Below are positions 11,089-22,675 of a stretch of 64,000 nucleotides of DNA, piece by piece. The position numbers and the translations under genes were made by a program. Position 1 is the stretch's first letter, and every line of letters begins with the position of its first letter. The notes beneath the pieces are model-generated. The model did no database searches and was not told where the DNA came from. It saw nothing but the letters and a program-made list of their open reading frames with translations. The DNA lies in the NCBI GenBank assembly GCA_944472135.2, contig OX235263.1:25473379-25537378 (forward strand), in the 5' to 3' direction. Source of the DNA: Trichobilharzia regenti. Taxonomy: Eukaryota; Platyhelminthes; Trematoda; Strigeidida; Schistosomatidae.

Positions 11089-12230
11089 GTTCCTGAGTTT
11101 TGGTATTACCCATAAGCGCTCTGTTTTCCTCATGTTGTGACTTCATTTTGTGTTTCTCTTCAAGCAGTTTAAGAGTTTCATGTATTTGGTTTAACGCATT
11201 AAATTCCTTAAATACATGGTATTTCTTTTCCAATTTCTTTAGTTTTAGTCGCGTTTTCCGGTCAATAAATGGAGTTGGTGTCTTTAGGGCAGATTTTAGG
11301 GGCTCGATTGTGTCTCTTGCTGAGCCAACTGTTTTGTAGAAAATCTCAAGTGATACTTCTCAGTTATTGTTGATGAAGTATTCTTCCCAGTCAGAACTTC
11401 TCAACAGATCTGATAGGAATTCCCAATCAGAATTCTTATAGTCCCTGTATTGATAGCGCACTGGGGAATTTTTCGGTGTGTATTTAGTTGTTAGTCGGAG
11501 GGGTAGCGTGCAGTACAATACTGTGTGATCACTGTTATCGAGTGTATTTCCCACCTCTATCGAGATGGGCTCTATGTTATGACAGGATTAGGTCAAGAGT
11601 ATTTTGGTTCCTTGTAGGGAGGCGTACGCACTGCTTCCATCCTCCTATGTCTATAGCTTGTAGTAGCTCGTCACGGATTCTAGGTCCTGTACAGGTACCC
11701 CAGTTCACACCAGGTAAGTTGAAATCTCCACTTACTACTTTGTAGTCGAAGTCCAGCGTACCTACGTGCTCTAGTATTTCTCCAATAGATATATCAGTCA
11801 TTTCAGGGCTATAAGGGGATCTGTATATATCTCTCACAAGAATTTTACTTTCGTTTGTGTGGATGCTTATCCACTTAGATTCTGGGGGTTTGTCAGTAGT
11901 TGGGTTATTGAAAGTATTGGAGTTAGTGGATTTATAGGCATATATTAAGCAACCGCCTCCTCTTTTGTCAACTCTACCGTTCCTATAGATGTCGTAGTTG
12001 TCTATTAGTTATTATAAGCTTTGTGTCAGGTATATCAGTAGTAAGCCAGGTTTCAGTCACCATTATTAGTGCTGGCCGTTCTATGCATGCCAGGCAGCCA
12101 AGCGATGTTATTTTATTAAGGAGAAATCTAGCATTCAGGAGCATAATTGTTAGTAAACCAGAGTTGTTGGAGGAGAGGTTAACATGGTTACTTGTTGCTA
12201 TCCCTACGTTATGTTTGGAGGGGCTCTGAG
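11089..12230 (-). pseudogene. LINE B copy 1 ORF2 fragment: EEP endonuclease
   Basis: Reading leftward the nuclease shows NARFLLNK (about 12130), MVTETWLTT with the catalytic Glu (about 12060), a YRSPY loop (11820), VSGDFNLPGVNW (about 11720) and LPTRNQNTLDLIL (about 11600). A basic linker follows (11033-11233 frame). Stops and frameshifts separate the segments at about 11990, 11840, 11577 and 11360. No RT palm motifs are present, so this is a 3'-truncated gene. Confidence 0.82.
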
Positions 12231-12296
12231 GTGAGACAGAGTCAGTGTGTGTACTATTTCCTGTATGAACTGTGCGGCGAGTGGGGCTATTGTTTG

Positions 12297-13880
12297 CTAC
12301 AGCCGAAAATAATCCTGTTGCATATTTTTACTTTTAGCATCCGTGGGTCGGCATCTGCGTTCATCTACTGGTGACATATGGTCTGCCCTGCAATTTGGGT
12401 TGTAGTTTGCTGAACCTAGGTACTCTGTGTTAAGATTACCGTGGTAGTTATACCTCATGGGGCTTTCATAGTCGTATGCATATTGGCTCACATCACATGT
12501 GTGAGTGAAGTTATTGAGGGGATCGAGTGTCGACCTGTTCTCATTATGTTGATGAGGTTTAACATAGATAGTGCGAGAGTTTGGACGAGAATTTTCTTTA
12601 ATATGGTGCCTATATGAGTCCCGTTTAGTACTCCATATATCCTGAGGATCCATTCTACGTTGCATTCCCAAGTTATGTGCGTTGCTAGACATGCCACTTC
12701 TAGTTCGGGAAGGGGTATTCCTTCTCACATGCTGCGTGGTGTCTTTGGGAATGTGCTTCGTTACCCATGCTTTGTCGTTTTTTAAACTGACATGCTGCTT
12801 ATTAGACTTATTACGAGGGAGGTATGTCGAAGTCTGGGGTGGGACTCTGGGCTTTGTGGTCCTTTTTGCGGTTTCTACTGAGGGACTCTCTAGCTTGGAT
12901 CCAGATTGAGTGTGATCCGCCAGTAGTATCTGGTCAGCCATAGTTTGTGCGTCTATGTAAACCTCATGTAGGTCAGCAGGTTTTCGAGATGTGCTCTCGT
13001 GTACTCTAAGATTGCACCCAGTGAGACTGCTCTTACTGAGTTTTGGGTCGATCTTACTTGCCGTTTTTTATCCCAACACTATACACGTGACTTGCTGTGC
13101 TTCAGTGTCCGTCGACACTTTAGCACTCAAACCAGATGTGTTTCTCAGTGTTGTCAACTTTGTGTTGAAGGAGTTCCTGGTTGCTTGCCTTTGGTTTGGT
13201 GTTTTATCTGAGACTACTTTAATAGTCTTGAATTTAGTGGCAGTAGCCAGAAGATCTTCGGCCATCTTAAATCGTTCAGCTATTATGTAGCTGTCGAACC
13301 CAAAGAGTATAGGACAAGGATGCTTCAGGTCTTTTTTACTTAGGTGAACGCACTGACAAGGTGCATTCAAGAGATTTGAAGCCTTCAGCAATGAGTGCTG
13401 GACTGACTTTATGGGCTCGCTATCCGGTACATTATACACTATTGCGTTTTGTTTTGAAGCCAGCCTTTTAACAACTTCGCTGGATAGAAAGTCGATGGCG
13501 TTTTCTAACTCCTTCGCACTTTTTGAGTCAGTATGAGTCATTCTAGAGGCCATATTAAAAAGCTTTAGGATTATAGGATCCTGCAGTTCCTTTTTCATAC
13601 GTCAGATAGTTTCGGGTATACATTCTAGTGAACTTAATTTCGTTTTTAATTCATCTATCTGTAGCTGCATCTCTTTAATTAAGCACGTTCAGTAAGAGAG
13701 CTCTACTTTTTTAGACAGAACATCTTCCACCTGTATTACAAGGGTCAGAGTTATGCTCGAGGCTTTTATGTTAGGTGAACTACTAATAATTTCGGGTGGT
13801 AATGTGTTATTAGACGAGCTGGTGCTATTTTCTAAATTAGTGGTGTTCACACGAACACGCTTTTTAGAATTTTGAACCAT
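12297..13880 (-). pseudogene. LINE B copy 1 ORF1 (RRM-like RNA-binding protein), broken
   Basis: The start ATG at 13880 gives MVQNSKKRVRVNT, closely parallel to LINE C ORF1. The middle frame (13068-13598) carries the RRM-like NAIVYNVPDSEPIK, a CPILFGFDSY strand and the DKTPNQRQ tail. The last frame (12297-12941) is a basic, Ser/Pro/Asn-rich C-terminus. Stops lie near 13689 and 13606 and a frame change near 13000. The second copy has the same breaks, so they predate the duplication. Confidence 0.8.
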
Positions 13881-13900
13881 CGTTATTAAAGATCAATTAT

Positions 13901-15266
13901 TAGTAACCAATAAATGAATATATACGAAAACACGTACAAAAGCTTCACCTGATTCGAACATAACGGGCGATTGTGACAGATAACAGTACAACTAAAGACA
14001 AAGTTCACAGGACTGAAATTATCCGTAACTTATCAAGGTCATTGGTGGAGTGAGACGCTTAAAGGTCATTTTCGTCCATGTTAGTCGGCCATGTTGGATT
14101 GCAGTTCCGTAGCTGTTCGTCTACGCGTTTGTTGTTCCGTTTATCCTGCCATTATACACGACTTATCTTGTTGCTTATTGTTCACAAATGATGAGTTTCA
14201 CCTCATTTTTTGTTTCCGTTGCTGTTAAAATGAATTATTTCTTTGGTTTCAAAAGTTTTCACTACCAGGTCAGTGCATTCATTTCGGTGTAATTGTTTCA
14301 TATCTTGCATTCATGCTGCTTTCAGTGTTTTAGTTGTTTTCAGCTGTTAACTGGAGTCGCTCATGTACAAAAACTGAGAATTTATTATTATAATTAATAT
14401 CGTGTGCCTAACTGTTGTAACCCTATGTATATAGCTTTCCCTCTCGGTGAATTACGAAACTTAGTGATTAGAGGCATTCTGTCTTCGGTAGATTTACGCT
14501 TACTTTGTAAGTGACCACGAATAGTAAATCATTTAGAGTGTTGAGGTATTAGGATAAATACCTCTAGACGCTTTCATGTTGACGTGGATATATTTACTTT
14601 CTTTGACTAGAAGACGATCCTCTTACCAAGGTCTTCTGTGTGTCCAATTCTACTTTGTAATTCAAAGACAACGTTAAGTTGCTCACTAAAATGGCAGCTA
14701 CAGGAGATTACTTCCAGAGAAACCTATTTTAGGATAACTACGTGGCTTTGGACAATGCATCACCGAACTAAGCGCCCTACGTGGAGTATGTGTCGACATA
14801 CTGAATAACAGTGAGACAGCTTTGTGTAACTTTCATTTAGTCTGTATATTTCGCTTTAGTATTTTTGCCCCTCAGACCACTAACAAAGTATTGTCAAATG
14901 GATTCTTGTAGTATGATTCGATGGAACAATTCCTGGCAGTTAATAATATTATGTATGCGTAATGTTCATGTTGTTTTCTGCATCAATAGCGTGCTCCATA
15001 TTTCAAAAGGAGCGTAAATTAGGAAGACTGAACCTAACTTATAGTAAACTCGCATATGGCCATGCATGATAATTATATATATGCTTAATTTATGTAAGTG
15101 AATCTAGCCTGTATCACTTTTGGGAATGATGGGTAGCAATGAGGTCTGTTTCACTGTGTGACATATCTAATAGGCAATGAGGTCTGTCAGTTAATCAAAT
15201 TCACTGGAAGCAGATGCGGAAGCACTCTGACACAGACATCCGGAAAACAGTGATGAGCGTCGCCAG
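13901..15266. other. Spacer of duplicated unit, copy 1
   Basis: No coding sequence. 13901-14249 may include the LINE B 5' UTR. From 14330 a degraded LINE-like 3' end is visible: CTGTTAACTGG, then CTCATGTACAAAAACTGAG (a short hairpin) and an ATTATT-type tail. 14430-14680 resembles the interior of the 3841-6430 transposon. The empty site for the MITE of unit 2 lies at 14250-14257 (CAAAAGTT). Confidence 0.6.
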
Positions 15267-15377
15267 TGTAGTTGAAGACTGAAACCCAACTCCATATATT
15301 TTGCGGGAGTCATCAATACGGCAGTCATCGTCTCATCGTTCCTTATTCGTTGGAAAAGAGGAAACTATCATAAGTAT
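15267..15377 (+). repeat. Truncated BEL-type LTR (second LTR subfamily)
   Basis: Starts TGTAGTTGAAGACTG and shares the CAGTCATCGTCTCATCG core with the BEL LTRs above. It stops at 15377, where LINE A's tail begins; the same LTR continues past this point at 26427-26640 in unit 2. Confidence 0.78.
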
Positions 15378-16544
15378 TATAATAATATAATATATATTTC
15401 TTCCTGTTTATGCAGGAACAAAGCAATTGTACAGGAATGGATAAGTTATTACATAAATTACACAAAATTTGACGTATAATGGATTCACAGTTTGGTTGTT
15501 CGTTCTGACATCGAAGTCAGTCGGAACAGTCTGCTATAAAGTCTGTTTGTGTAGCACATAAAGAGATATGGAAATATTGTCTTCGCATTAACAAAAAACC
15601 CAGACATCACATGAATGTAATACAAATATCTGGGAAAAATAAAGCTTGAAGTCAATTCTCCTATATAACTTTGTTGTGAACAGCACCCTTGGCTTAAAGA
15701 TTATTGATGTATTATGTTGAGATCAGTGATATATTTATTCCATTTTTTCAGTAGTCTTATCGTAGTTTTATAACAGGAAAGAAATTTGATCGTGGATACG
15801 AAAACTAGATAAGGTCATGTTGGGTTGTTTTACTGCATCAAGTGGTGCCGAGGTCGATTCCAGAATTCTCCATTTGCTCCATTTGTGTCTGCATGGCGGA
15901 CTGTATTCGTAAGTTGAGTAAAATGTTGAAAACTGTTTGAAGACCAGTTGCTTCTTCATTTCAGATCATGAATACTCATTTACAGCATGTTCGCCAGCGT
16001 CTTCAAATGGTAGAATTGGATCGTTCATGGAATTTGAGTGGTTATGAGATAGACGGTTTGGAATTAATCCTCATTTCAGTTTAGATGCAGGGTTGTTCGA
16101 CCTCGACCAGAAGATGAATAGGAGCAGCAAAATACCAGAAAGAGAAAGTATGTGAACATGAAAAGGACATTTATATATTATGCATTTATAAATGTATATT
16201 TTAATTGTGTATTATACCTAAGTAAACATTTTTCTATATTGTATTTGTTTTCACGTATTTATGCGAAGTCTTAGAGTTTATTTAATGTCATAATGTGTAT
16301 TAATGAGTCTGAGCGTTTTAGTGTTCTAATGACTGATGCGTTTTAGAAAAAGGTGATGGGTTCTGGTAGGGATAGTCATTGGGACAAAACAGTTTATATA
16401 GCAAGCGTTTGAAGGTTACAATGAGGGATAGGTCCTATTTCTAAGGGTAAACTAATCCTGTATGTTCCGTACTATGTCTTTATGCATCCATGCTGCTAGT
16501 TTATTTATAGTTTAAAGATTGCTAAGGGTGTTGAAGTGCGTCTT
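15378..16544 (-). other. LINE A copy 2 3' UTR with structured modules and a small ORF
   Basis: The region contains the terminal hairpin (15401-15418), the conserved stem-loop module at 15553-15657, and a 63-codon open frame at 15768-15959 that is kept almost unchanged in two other LINE A copies. Confidence 0.75.
15768..15959 (-). CDS. 63-aa open frame in LINE A 3' UTR, unknown
   Basis: Starts MKKQLVFKQFSTFYSTYEYS and has no family I recognise. It is basic and aromatic-rich with two Cys-containing segments, no signal peptide and no membrane segment. The plus-strand copy at 43618-43809 is identical and the one at 57105-57296 differs at one residue (Pro to Leu). Because these LINE copies are themselves very similar, retention does not prove coding function. 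Confidence 0.25.
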   Translation of the reverse strand: MKKQLVFKQFSTFYSTYEYSPPCRHKWSKWRILESTSAPLDAVKQPNMTLSSFRIHDQISFLL

Positions 16545-19512
16545 TTAGGTGCTGTAGTAGATTAGTGCTTGATTCGTTCTAGGAGTAAATAGTTTATTAA
16601 TATAATCAGTAGAGTGAAACAGTCTGTATAGAGAGCGTTTGAAGCTTGTAACCGAAGAGCAAGTTCTGACATCTAGGGGTAGGCTATTCCATATTTTAGA
16701 ATACATGACTGTGAAGAAGTTTTCACGGAGTGTTGACTTAAAAGAATGAGTTGTCACTGTGGAAGTTTGGTTACGCAGATCGTAAGAACCTTCCTGTGCG
16801 AATTGTATGTCCCTGTTACCTGAGAAAGATATTTTGTGAAGGACCTTAAAGAAGAATATTAGGTTTATAATAAGTCGCCTTGTCCAAAGTGGGTCAAGTT
16901 TTAGGATCATGCACCGTGAGATGTAGTCTTTCTTACAATCGTAGCCAAGTAGTTTTGAGGTAAAATATCGTTGGATACTTTCCATCCTTAGCTTGTCACG
17001 TGTGCGAGTGCTGCTTTTAATAAATGGACAGTATTCTAGTAGTGGTCTGACACATGTTTTGTACAGAATTAGCTTGGCTTCATTGTCGTGAAAGTTCCTG
17101 AGTATGCATCGTCGATTTTCTAGTCTGTGATGCTACTTGCTCAGAGAATGTCAAGTCACTAGAGTACCTCAAGCCTAGGTCAACGACACTTCGGAGTCTG
17201 GTTAGGTTAGCAGATTGGAGCGTTAATTTCAGGTCAATTGAGGGTGCACCGAAGCAGATCCAGCCACATTTGTTCAGATTAAATTGGAGATTCCATAGGG
17301 ACGACCAAGCAGCCATTTTATCTAATTCCTTCTGCACTACATTCTCGAAGTTCCCTAAGTCATCACGTTGGAATGTATAAGCTACTTTTAGGTCATCTGC
17401 AAAGATGAATGGTTTCCCGTGCGTGAAGCAAGCGCATATGTCATTGATGTATAGTGTAAATAGGAGGGGTCCAATGACACTACCTTGTACTACACCAGAA
17501 GTGATAGGGCTAGGTTTGGAGGTTGCAGACCCGAGTTTAACTATTTGGGACCTATTGTTAAGGAATGATTTAAGCCATCCTAATAATGGGTCACGTATTC
17601 CTAAGGAGTTCAGCTTATTTGTTAGCAGTAAATGGTCAACACGGTCAAATGCCTTAGAAATGTCAAAGTAGATGACAAGTACTAGTTGCCGTCTGTCACG
17701 ACTGCTGGTTACAAAATTGAAGAAGTCTAGGTGACATGTTAAACATGATCTGGATTTCAGGAATCCATGTTGGTTCGGACTTATAATGTTGCAGCTAAGC
17801 ATGTGTTTGATTAGGTTATCTTTGACTAGTCTCTCCATGATTCTAGATGCTATAGGTGTGATATTGATCGGCCGGTAGTTACTGACTTCAGTTTTCGAGC
17901 CAGATTTGTGTTTAGGCATAATGAATGTAGTCTTCCATATGTCAGGGTAAGTTTGGGTTTCTAGGGACATTGTGAATATTTTAAGCAGCAGTAGAGGAAT
18001 GTCAGGGCCACCATATTTATAGAAGTAAGATGATATACCGTCGGTACCGAAACCTTTTGAACTTTTGAGGGTTCTTATAGTTTGGTTAATATCAGCGTAA
18101 GTGAATTGAACAGTGCTAATTTGGTTTGGTGTGAGTGGAGTTGGAGTTTGTGCCATATTAGTAATAGGGTGTATATCGAGTAGCTGGACTGAGGGCTTAA
18201 GGTAGTTACCTGCAAACGTTTTGTTGAATAGTTCACATATGTCTGCAGAGTTAGTGCATAGCCTACCTTTGTCTATGAGGAGAGAAATGCTGTGATTTTT
18301 GCGATTCATTCGCTTCCTTAAGATTTCTGTGAGTGCATACACTCTAGCAGGGCTGGCTACTGCGATGCGTTCTTCCTTTCTCATACGGAAATCTTGAGCT
18401 TGTGAGATGGAGCTAAGGGTGTTAAGTATTAGACCTAGAGTGCCAAAGTCGTGGTGTTTGAAGTAACTTGTTGAGAGTTTCTTCAGTTTCGTACGATCCT
18501 TTGGTTTTATGAATGACTTTCTGTGTGGGGAAACCTTTAGTGTTTGGAGTGGAATGACAGCATCTAAGCATGTGTTTGAGTTATGGTAGAAGATGGTTAG
18601 GGCTCTCGATAGGTCATCAGTAGTGAAGTATTCATCCCATTTGGAGGATCTTAGCATCGATTCTACCAAGGCCCAGTTTGCCTTACTATAGTTCCTATAT
18701 ATTACTTGTTGTGAAGTGGAGGTATGAGATGCATTGCTACTCAGCGGAATTGGCAGTGCACACATCACTGTTTTGTGGTCGCTCCCTGGAAACTCAGAAC
18801 CTACTAGCGTTGAAAGGGGGCTTATATTGTGGCAGAAGATTAAGTCTAGTACGTTATCACCTCTTGTGGGAGTAGTGACAGTTTGTTTCCAGCCAAGTAT
18901 ATCCAGTGTGCCTAAGAACTTATCAAATTTAGTTGGACCTGTGGGTATATCCCAGTTGATTTCAGGTAAGTTAAAGTCCCCACATAGGATCTTATGATCG
19001 TATTGTAAGTCGGTTAATTGCTCCAGAGTATTAATAAGTTGGGTCTCGTAATTACTAAAGGTGCCAGGTGCTCTGTAGGTGCATCCAATTAATGCTGTTA
19101 CGTTATTTAAGTGTACATTAACCCATAGAGTCTCAGGCATGTTAAGTGTACTACTTTCTAGCTGTGATACAGTAAGTGCATTCAGAAAGTACATGAGACA
19201 ACCCCCTCCCTTACCACCTTCCCTGTCACACCGAAAGTGTGTGTAGTTATCTAAGCTTATTTCTCATCCAGGATGTCCGAATGACACCAAGATTCAGTGA
19301 TGACAATTACAGGGGGTTTGTATATTACTGTGAGTGCTCTGAGCATCGGCAATTTATTTAGAACAGATCTAGCATTTATGAGGATTACGTAAAGATGAGA
19401 GTTGAAGTAGCATTTGAAGTATTTAAGTTCGTTAGTCAGCCCCGAATATGGTTCAGCACCCAGTAGTTCTGCTGGACATGACGATCCTATGTTAAGAGGA
19501 GTTCCAGCATCA
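16545..19512 (-). pseudogene. LINE A copy 2 ORF2: EEP endonuclease and reverse transcriptase
   Basis: One open frame of 704 codons (17080-19194) carries most of the EEP (NVTALIGCTYRAPG, GDFNLPEINW, FPGSDHKTV) and the complete RT core: GFGTDGISSYF, NYRPIN, HGFLKSRSC, FDISKAFDRVD, GVVQGSVIGPLLF and FADDLK. The C-terminal thumb region continues in another frame at 16545-16985 after a break near 17030. A single-base deletion near 19264 (TCTCATCC against TCTCCATCC in copy 1) separates the N-terminal EEP residues. It is the least damaged ORF2 here, with two frame breaks. Confidence 0.9.
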
Positions 19513-19525
19513 TGCTCACCTATGT

Positions 19526-21320
19526 CTATCGAGTTGGTGTGTGCTGTTTTCGGTGAAGAATTAGGAGTTGGAGTACTGGATTTGCTATAGATTGAGGAAT
19601 TTTATTTTTAGTTAGGTTACAGAAGTGGGTAGGGTTCTTTATTTGGCCTATACTTGTGCAAGTGTCAAGTGTGTCCAATGGATACGGGTGCACTAGACCG
19701 TTCCTGTTTTCATGCAAGGAGGGAGCCAGCACTAGTGGTTTAGGAGTGTTAACATCCCTACCAGCTGTTTTTTCAACGCTGACAGGGACGCGGGGGATAA
19801 AAAATGATTGGATCCTTGTGATGACCATGGCTTATTATTCCACCTATTGTTTGATGCTAGTTGTGTCCTTGTGTGGGTTTTGTGTGTACTGCATTGTGGG
19901 TTAGTTCCCAGCAGACTTGTACCATATATCCGGTCGAAATTTGTTTGTGTGCCATACTCTGAAGACCCTGAGTTGTTGATAGCCGAGTTCTGACTATTAC
20001 CACTTGTACTACTGAGGGTGACATTGTTGTGACATTGGATATCAGTGTGTGCCATGGTGCGATTTAGCACGTTGTGAGTGCTAATACTATTAACCGTGGG
20101 GAGTGTGGGTTTATTTAAGCTGCCACTGTTTTTGTTGGTATGATTTAGGGGCATATTTTCCTTATCTTTACCATTGGAATTATAGCTAGGAGAGGACAAA
20201 GTCGAATTTCGGGGGGTTTTAACTTTTTTCTGGGGTTATTTAGTGGCATTTTAGATTCTGCGGTGATAGGTGGTATGGTTTCGTTATTTATTTGGTTACA
20301 GTCTAGTGGCCTTTCGGCTGGTGTTGCACTCTGATGGGATATTTCTGTGTGTTTTGAGAGGGGTGATGCGGTGGGGTCTACTGTATCTTTCACAGGGTTG
20401 GGAATAATGGCTGCTTGCAATGTCCTATTACCTATTTCACAATTAGTCTTAGCGAGATAGTTGTATGCGCGCCTCTCTGTGACTGTTTTGTCCACCCCGA
20501 CCTTTATATGTTTGTAGTTTCTGGCTTGCGATAGGGTGTGTTGGGAGTGAATGAATTTTTTGGTCGCTGTCGGTGTTTCGAACTGAAAACGAATAGGACA
20601 ACACTTTTCATGTTAACTCTTCTTCAGCCTGTAGCACTTAGTCTTGGGGTTAGGCATTTTCGCTTCACTAAGTAAGATGCTCTGTACCTTTTTTAGTGCC
20701 TCATTGTCCGGAACGTTGTAGACAATAGCACTCAGTTTTGCGTCGAGTCGTTTTGTTACTTCTGTGGTAACAAAGTTAATGAGGTTATCTACCTTAGTTA
20801 CCGATTCTGTGTCAAGCTTGTTAAGGTTTACCGTTTTCATGAGGATAGTTAGAGGTGTCAGTTCACAGACCTGCGATCTGATATCGCTGATCTGATCTGA
20901 TAATTTGGATATCTCGGTATTGGTTTCGATGTTTCCAGCATTTACTGACTTACTGTTTTTTATTTCCCTTAACTCAGCCTTAAGTTCTCCTATAGAAAAC
21001 TTTAGAAGTTCTATTTCTGAAGATAGTACTGAAAAAGAGCTTGATGGCTGGAGTTTTTCGATAAGCACATAAGGTGAAGGGAGGAGTTCTGTATGAGCAG
21101 AGTGTACCGAATTTTTAGGAGTAGTGCTAATACTGGCTGTCAGTACAGTTTTATCCTCAGTTTCAGCTCGACGCTTACGGCATACACGTGAGTTATGTGA
21201 CTCACTATAGCCGTTTGTTGGGGGTGGGTGGGTGTTGCTTGATGTAGCAATCAAGGACGTTAAATTAGACACCAGTTTTACAGGGGATTGGGTTCGTTGC
21301 TTTTTACTTTGATTAACCAT
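19526..21320 (-). pseudogene. LINE A copy 2 ORF1 (RNA-binding protein), broken
   Basis: The first 235 codons (20613-21320) are intact: basic N-terminus, leucine-rich coiled-coil-like region, then the RRM-like NAIVYNVPDN-type segment (here SAIVYNVPDNEAL). An in-frame TAA at 20613-20615 follows RLKKS; directly after it the same frame continues with CCPIRFQFE, matching CPIIFKF in LINE C, so the stop is a point nonsense rather than the true end. Later pieces lie at 20145-20495, 19732-20199 and 19526-19828. Confidence 0.82.
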
Positions 21321-21467
21321 AACTATTAGAAATGAGAGTTAGTGGTTACAAGTATGGAAGTGGTATAGTACTTGTGCAAGTACTACAACAAGATAAATTT
21401 TATGTAACGAATCACGTAAAAATGTAACGCAAACGTTGAACGTACCGCGATACAGAGTGCCTACAAA
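21321..21467 (-). promoter_or_regulatory. LINE A 5' UTR
   Basis: About 147 bases between the ORF1 start and the LINE B junction. The ATG context is AGTTATGGTT. The segment recurs at 10942-11088 and, with its flank, at about 54590-54728. CR1 elements usually carry an internal promoter in this position; no box is recognisable here. Confidence 0.5.
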
Positions 21468-22609
21468 GTTCCTGAGTTTTGGTATTACCCATAAGCGCTC
21501 TGTTTTCCTCATGTTGTGACTTCATTTTGTGTTTCTCTTCAAGCAGTTTAAGAGTTTCATGTATTTGGTTTAACGCATTAAATTCCTTAAATACATGGTA
21601 TTTCTTTTCCAATTTCTTTAGTTTTAGTCGCGTTTTCCGGTCAATAAATGGAGTTGGTGTCTTTAGGGCAGATTTTAGGGGCTCGATTGTGTCTCTTGCT
21701 GAGCCAACTGTTTTGTAGAAAATCTCAAGTGATACTTCTCAGTTATTGTTGATGAAGTATTCTTCCCAGTCAGAACTTCTCAACAGATCTGATAGGAATT
21801 CCCAATCAGAATTCTTATAGTCCCTGTATTGATAGCGCACTGGGGAATTTTTCGGTGTGTATTTAGTTGTTAGTCGGAGGGGTAGCGTGCAGTACAATAC
21901 TGTGTGATCACTGTTATCGAGTGTATTTCCCACCTCTATCGAGATGGGCTCTATGTTATGACAGGATTAGGTCAAGAGTATTTTGGTTCCTTGTAGGGAG
22001 GCGTACGCACTGCTTCCATCCTCCTATGTCTATAGCTTGTAGTAGCTCGTCACGGATTCTAGGTCCTGTACAGGTACCCCAGTTCACACCAGGTAAGTTG
22101 AAATCTCCACTTACTACTTTGTAGTCGAAGTCCAGCGTACCTACGTGCTCTAGTATTTCTCCAATAGATATATCAGTCATTTCAGGGCTATAAGGGGATC
22201 TGTATATATATCTCACAAGAATTTTACTTTCGTTTGTGTGGATGCTTATCCACTTAGATTCTGGGAGTTTGTCAGTAGTTGGGTTATTGAAAGTATTGGA
22301 GTTAGTGGATTTATAGGCATATATTAAGCAACCGCCTCCTCTTTTGTCAACTCTACCGTTCCTATAGATGTCGTAGTTGTCTATTAGTTATTATAAGCTT
22401 TGTGTCAGGTATATCAGTAGTAAGCCAGGTTTCAGTCACCATTATTAGTGCTGGCCGTTCTATGCATGCCAGGCAGCCAAGCGATGTTATTTTATTAAGG
22501 AGAAATCTAGCATTCAGGAGCATAATTGTTAGTAAACCAGAGTTGTTGGAGGAGAGGTTAACATGGTTACTTGTTGCTATCCCTACGTTATGTTTGGAGG
22601 GGCTCTGAG
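21468..22609 (-). pseudogene. LINE B copy 2 ORF2 fragment: EEP endonuclease
   Basis: Same content as copy 1: MVTETWL, SGDFNLPGVNW and the LDLIL strand, with the same frame breaks. The EEP lacks its C-terminal SDH-bearing part in a single frame, and no RT core is present. Confidence 0.8.
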
Positions 22610-22675
22610 GTGAGACAGAGTCAGTGTGTGTACTATTTCCTGTATGAACTGTGCGGCGAGTGGGGCTATTGTTTG

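Larger units (their letters stand above)
11089..13900 (-). mobile_element. LINE B copy 1, 5' part (ORF1, EEP, start of RT region)
   Basis: A second CR1-like family on the minus strand. Its ORF1 begins at 13880 and its ORF2 ends abruptly at 11089, before the RT palm, where LINE A's 5' UTR begins. The same piece with the same breakpoint recurs at 21468-24280. The 5' end of LINE B upstream of 13900 cannot be fixed. Confidence 0.82.
15378..21467 (-). mobile_element. LINE A copy 2, essentially full length (about 6.1 kb)
   Basis: This is the most complete LINE A: 5' UTR (21321-21467), ORF1 (19526-21320), ORF2 (16545-19512) and a 1.17-kb 3' UTR (15378-16544) ending in an AT-rich tail at the left. 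It lacks the BEL and Merlin insertions of copy 1 and so provides their empty sites. The 3' UTR holds a hairpin TTCCTGTTTATGCAGGAA at 15401-15418. Confidence 0.9.

Noticed and set aside
12991..13290. Plus-strand open frames of 70-100 codons opposite LINE ORFs (also near 1581, 7747, 18734, 30391 and 36785)
   Set aside because: They are antisense to well-supported LINE or BEL coding sequence and have no motif of their own.
15230..15300. Possible hammerhead-type core (TGATGAG near 15250, CTGATGA elsewhere)
   Set aside because: The matching CGAAAC strand and pairing helices are missing around each candidate, and CTGATGA occurs here within coding sequence.
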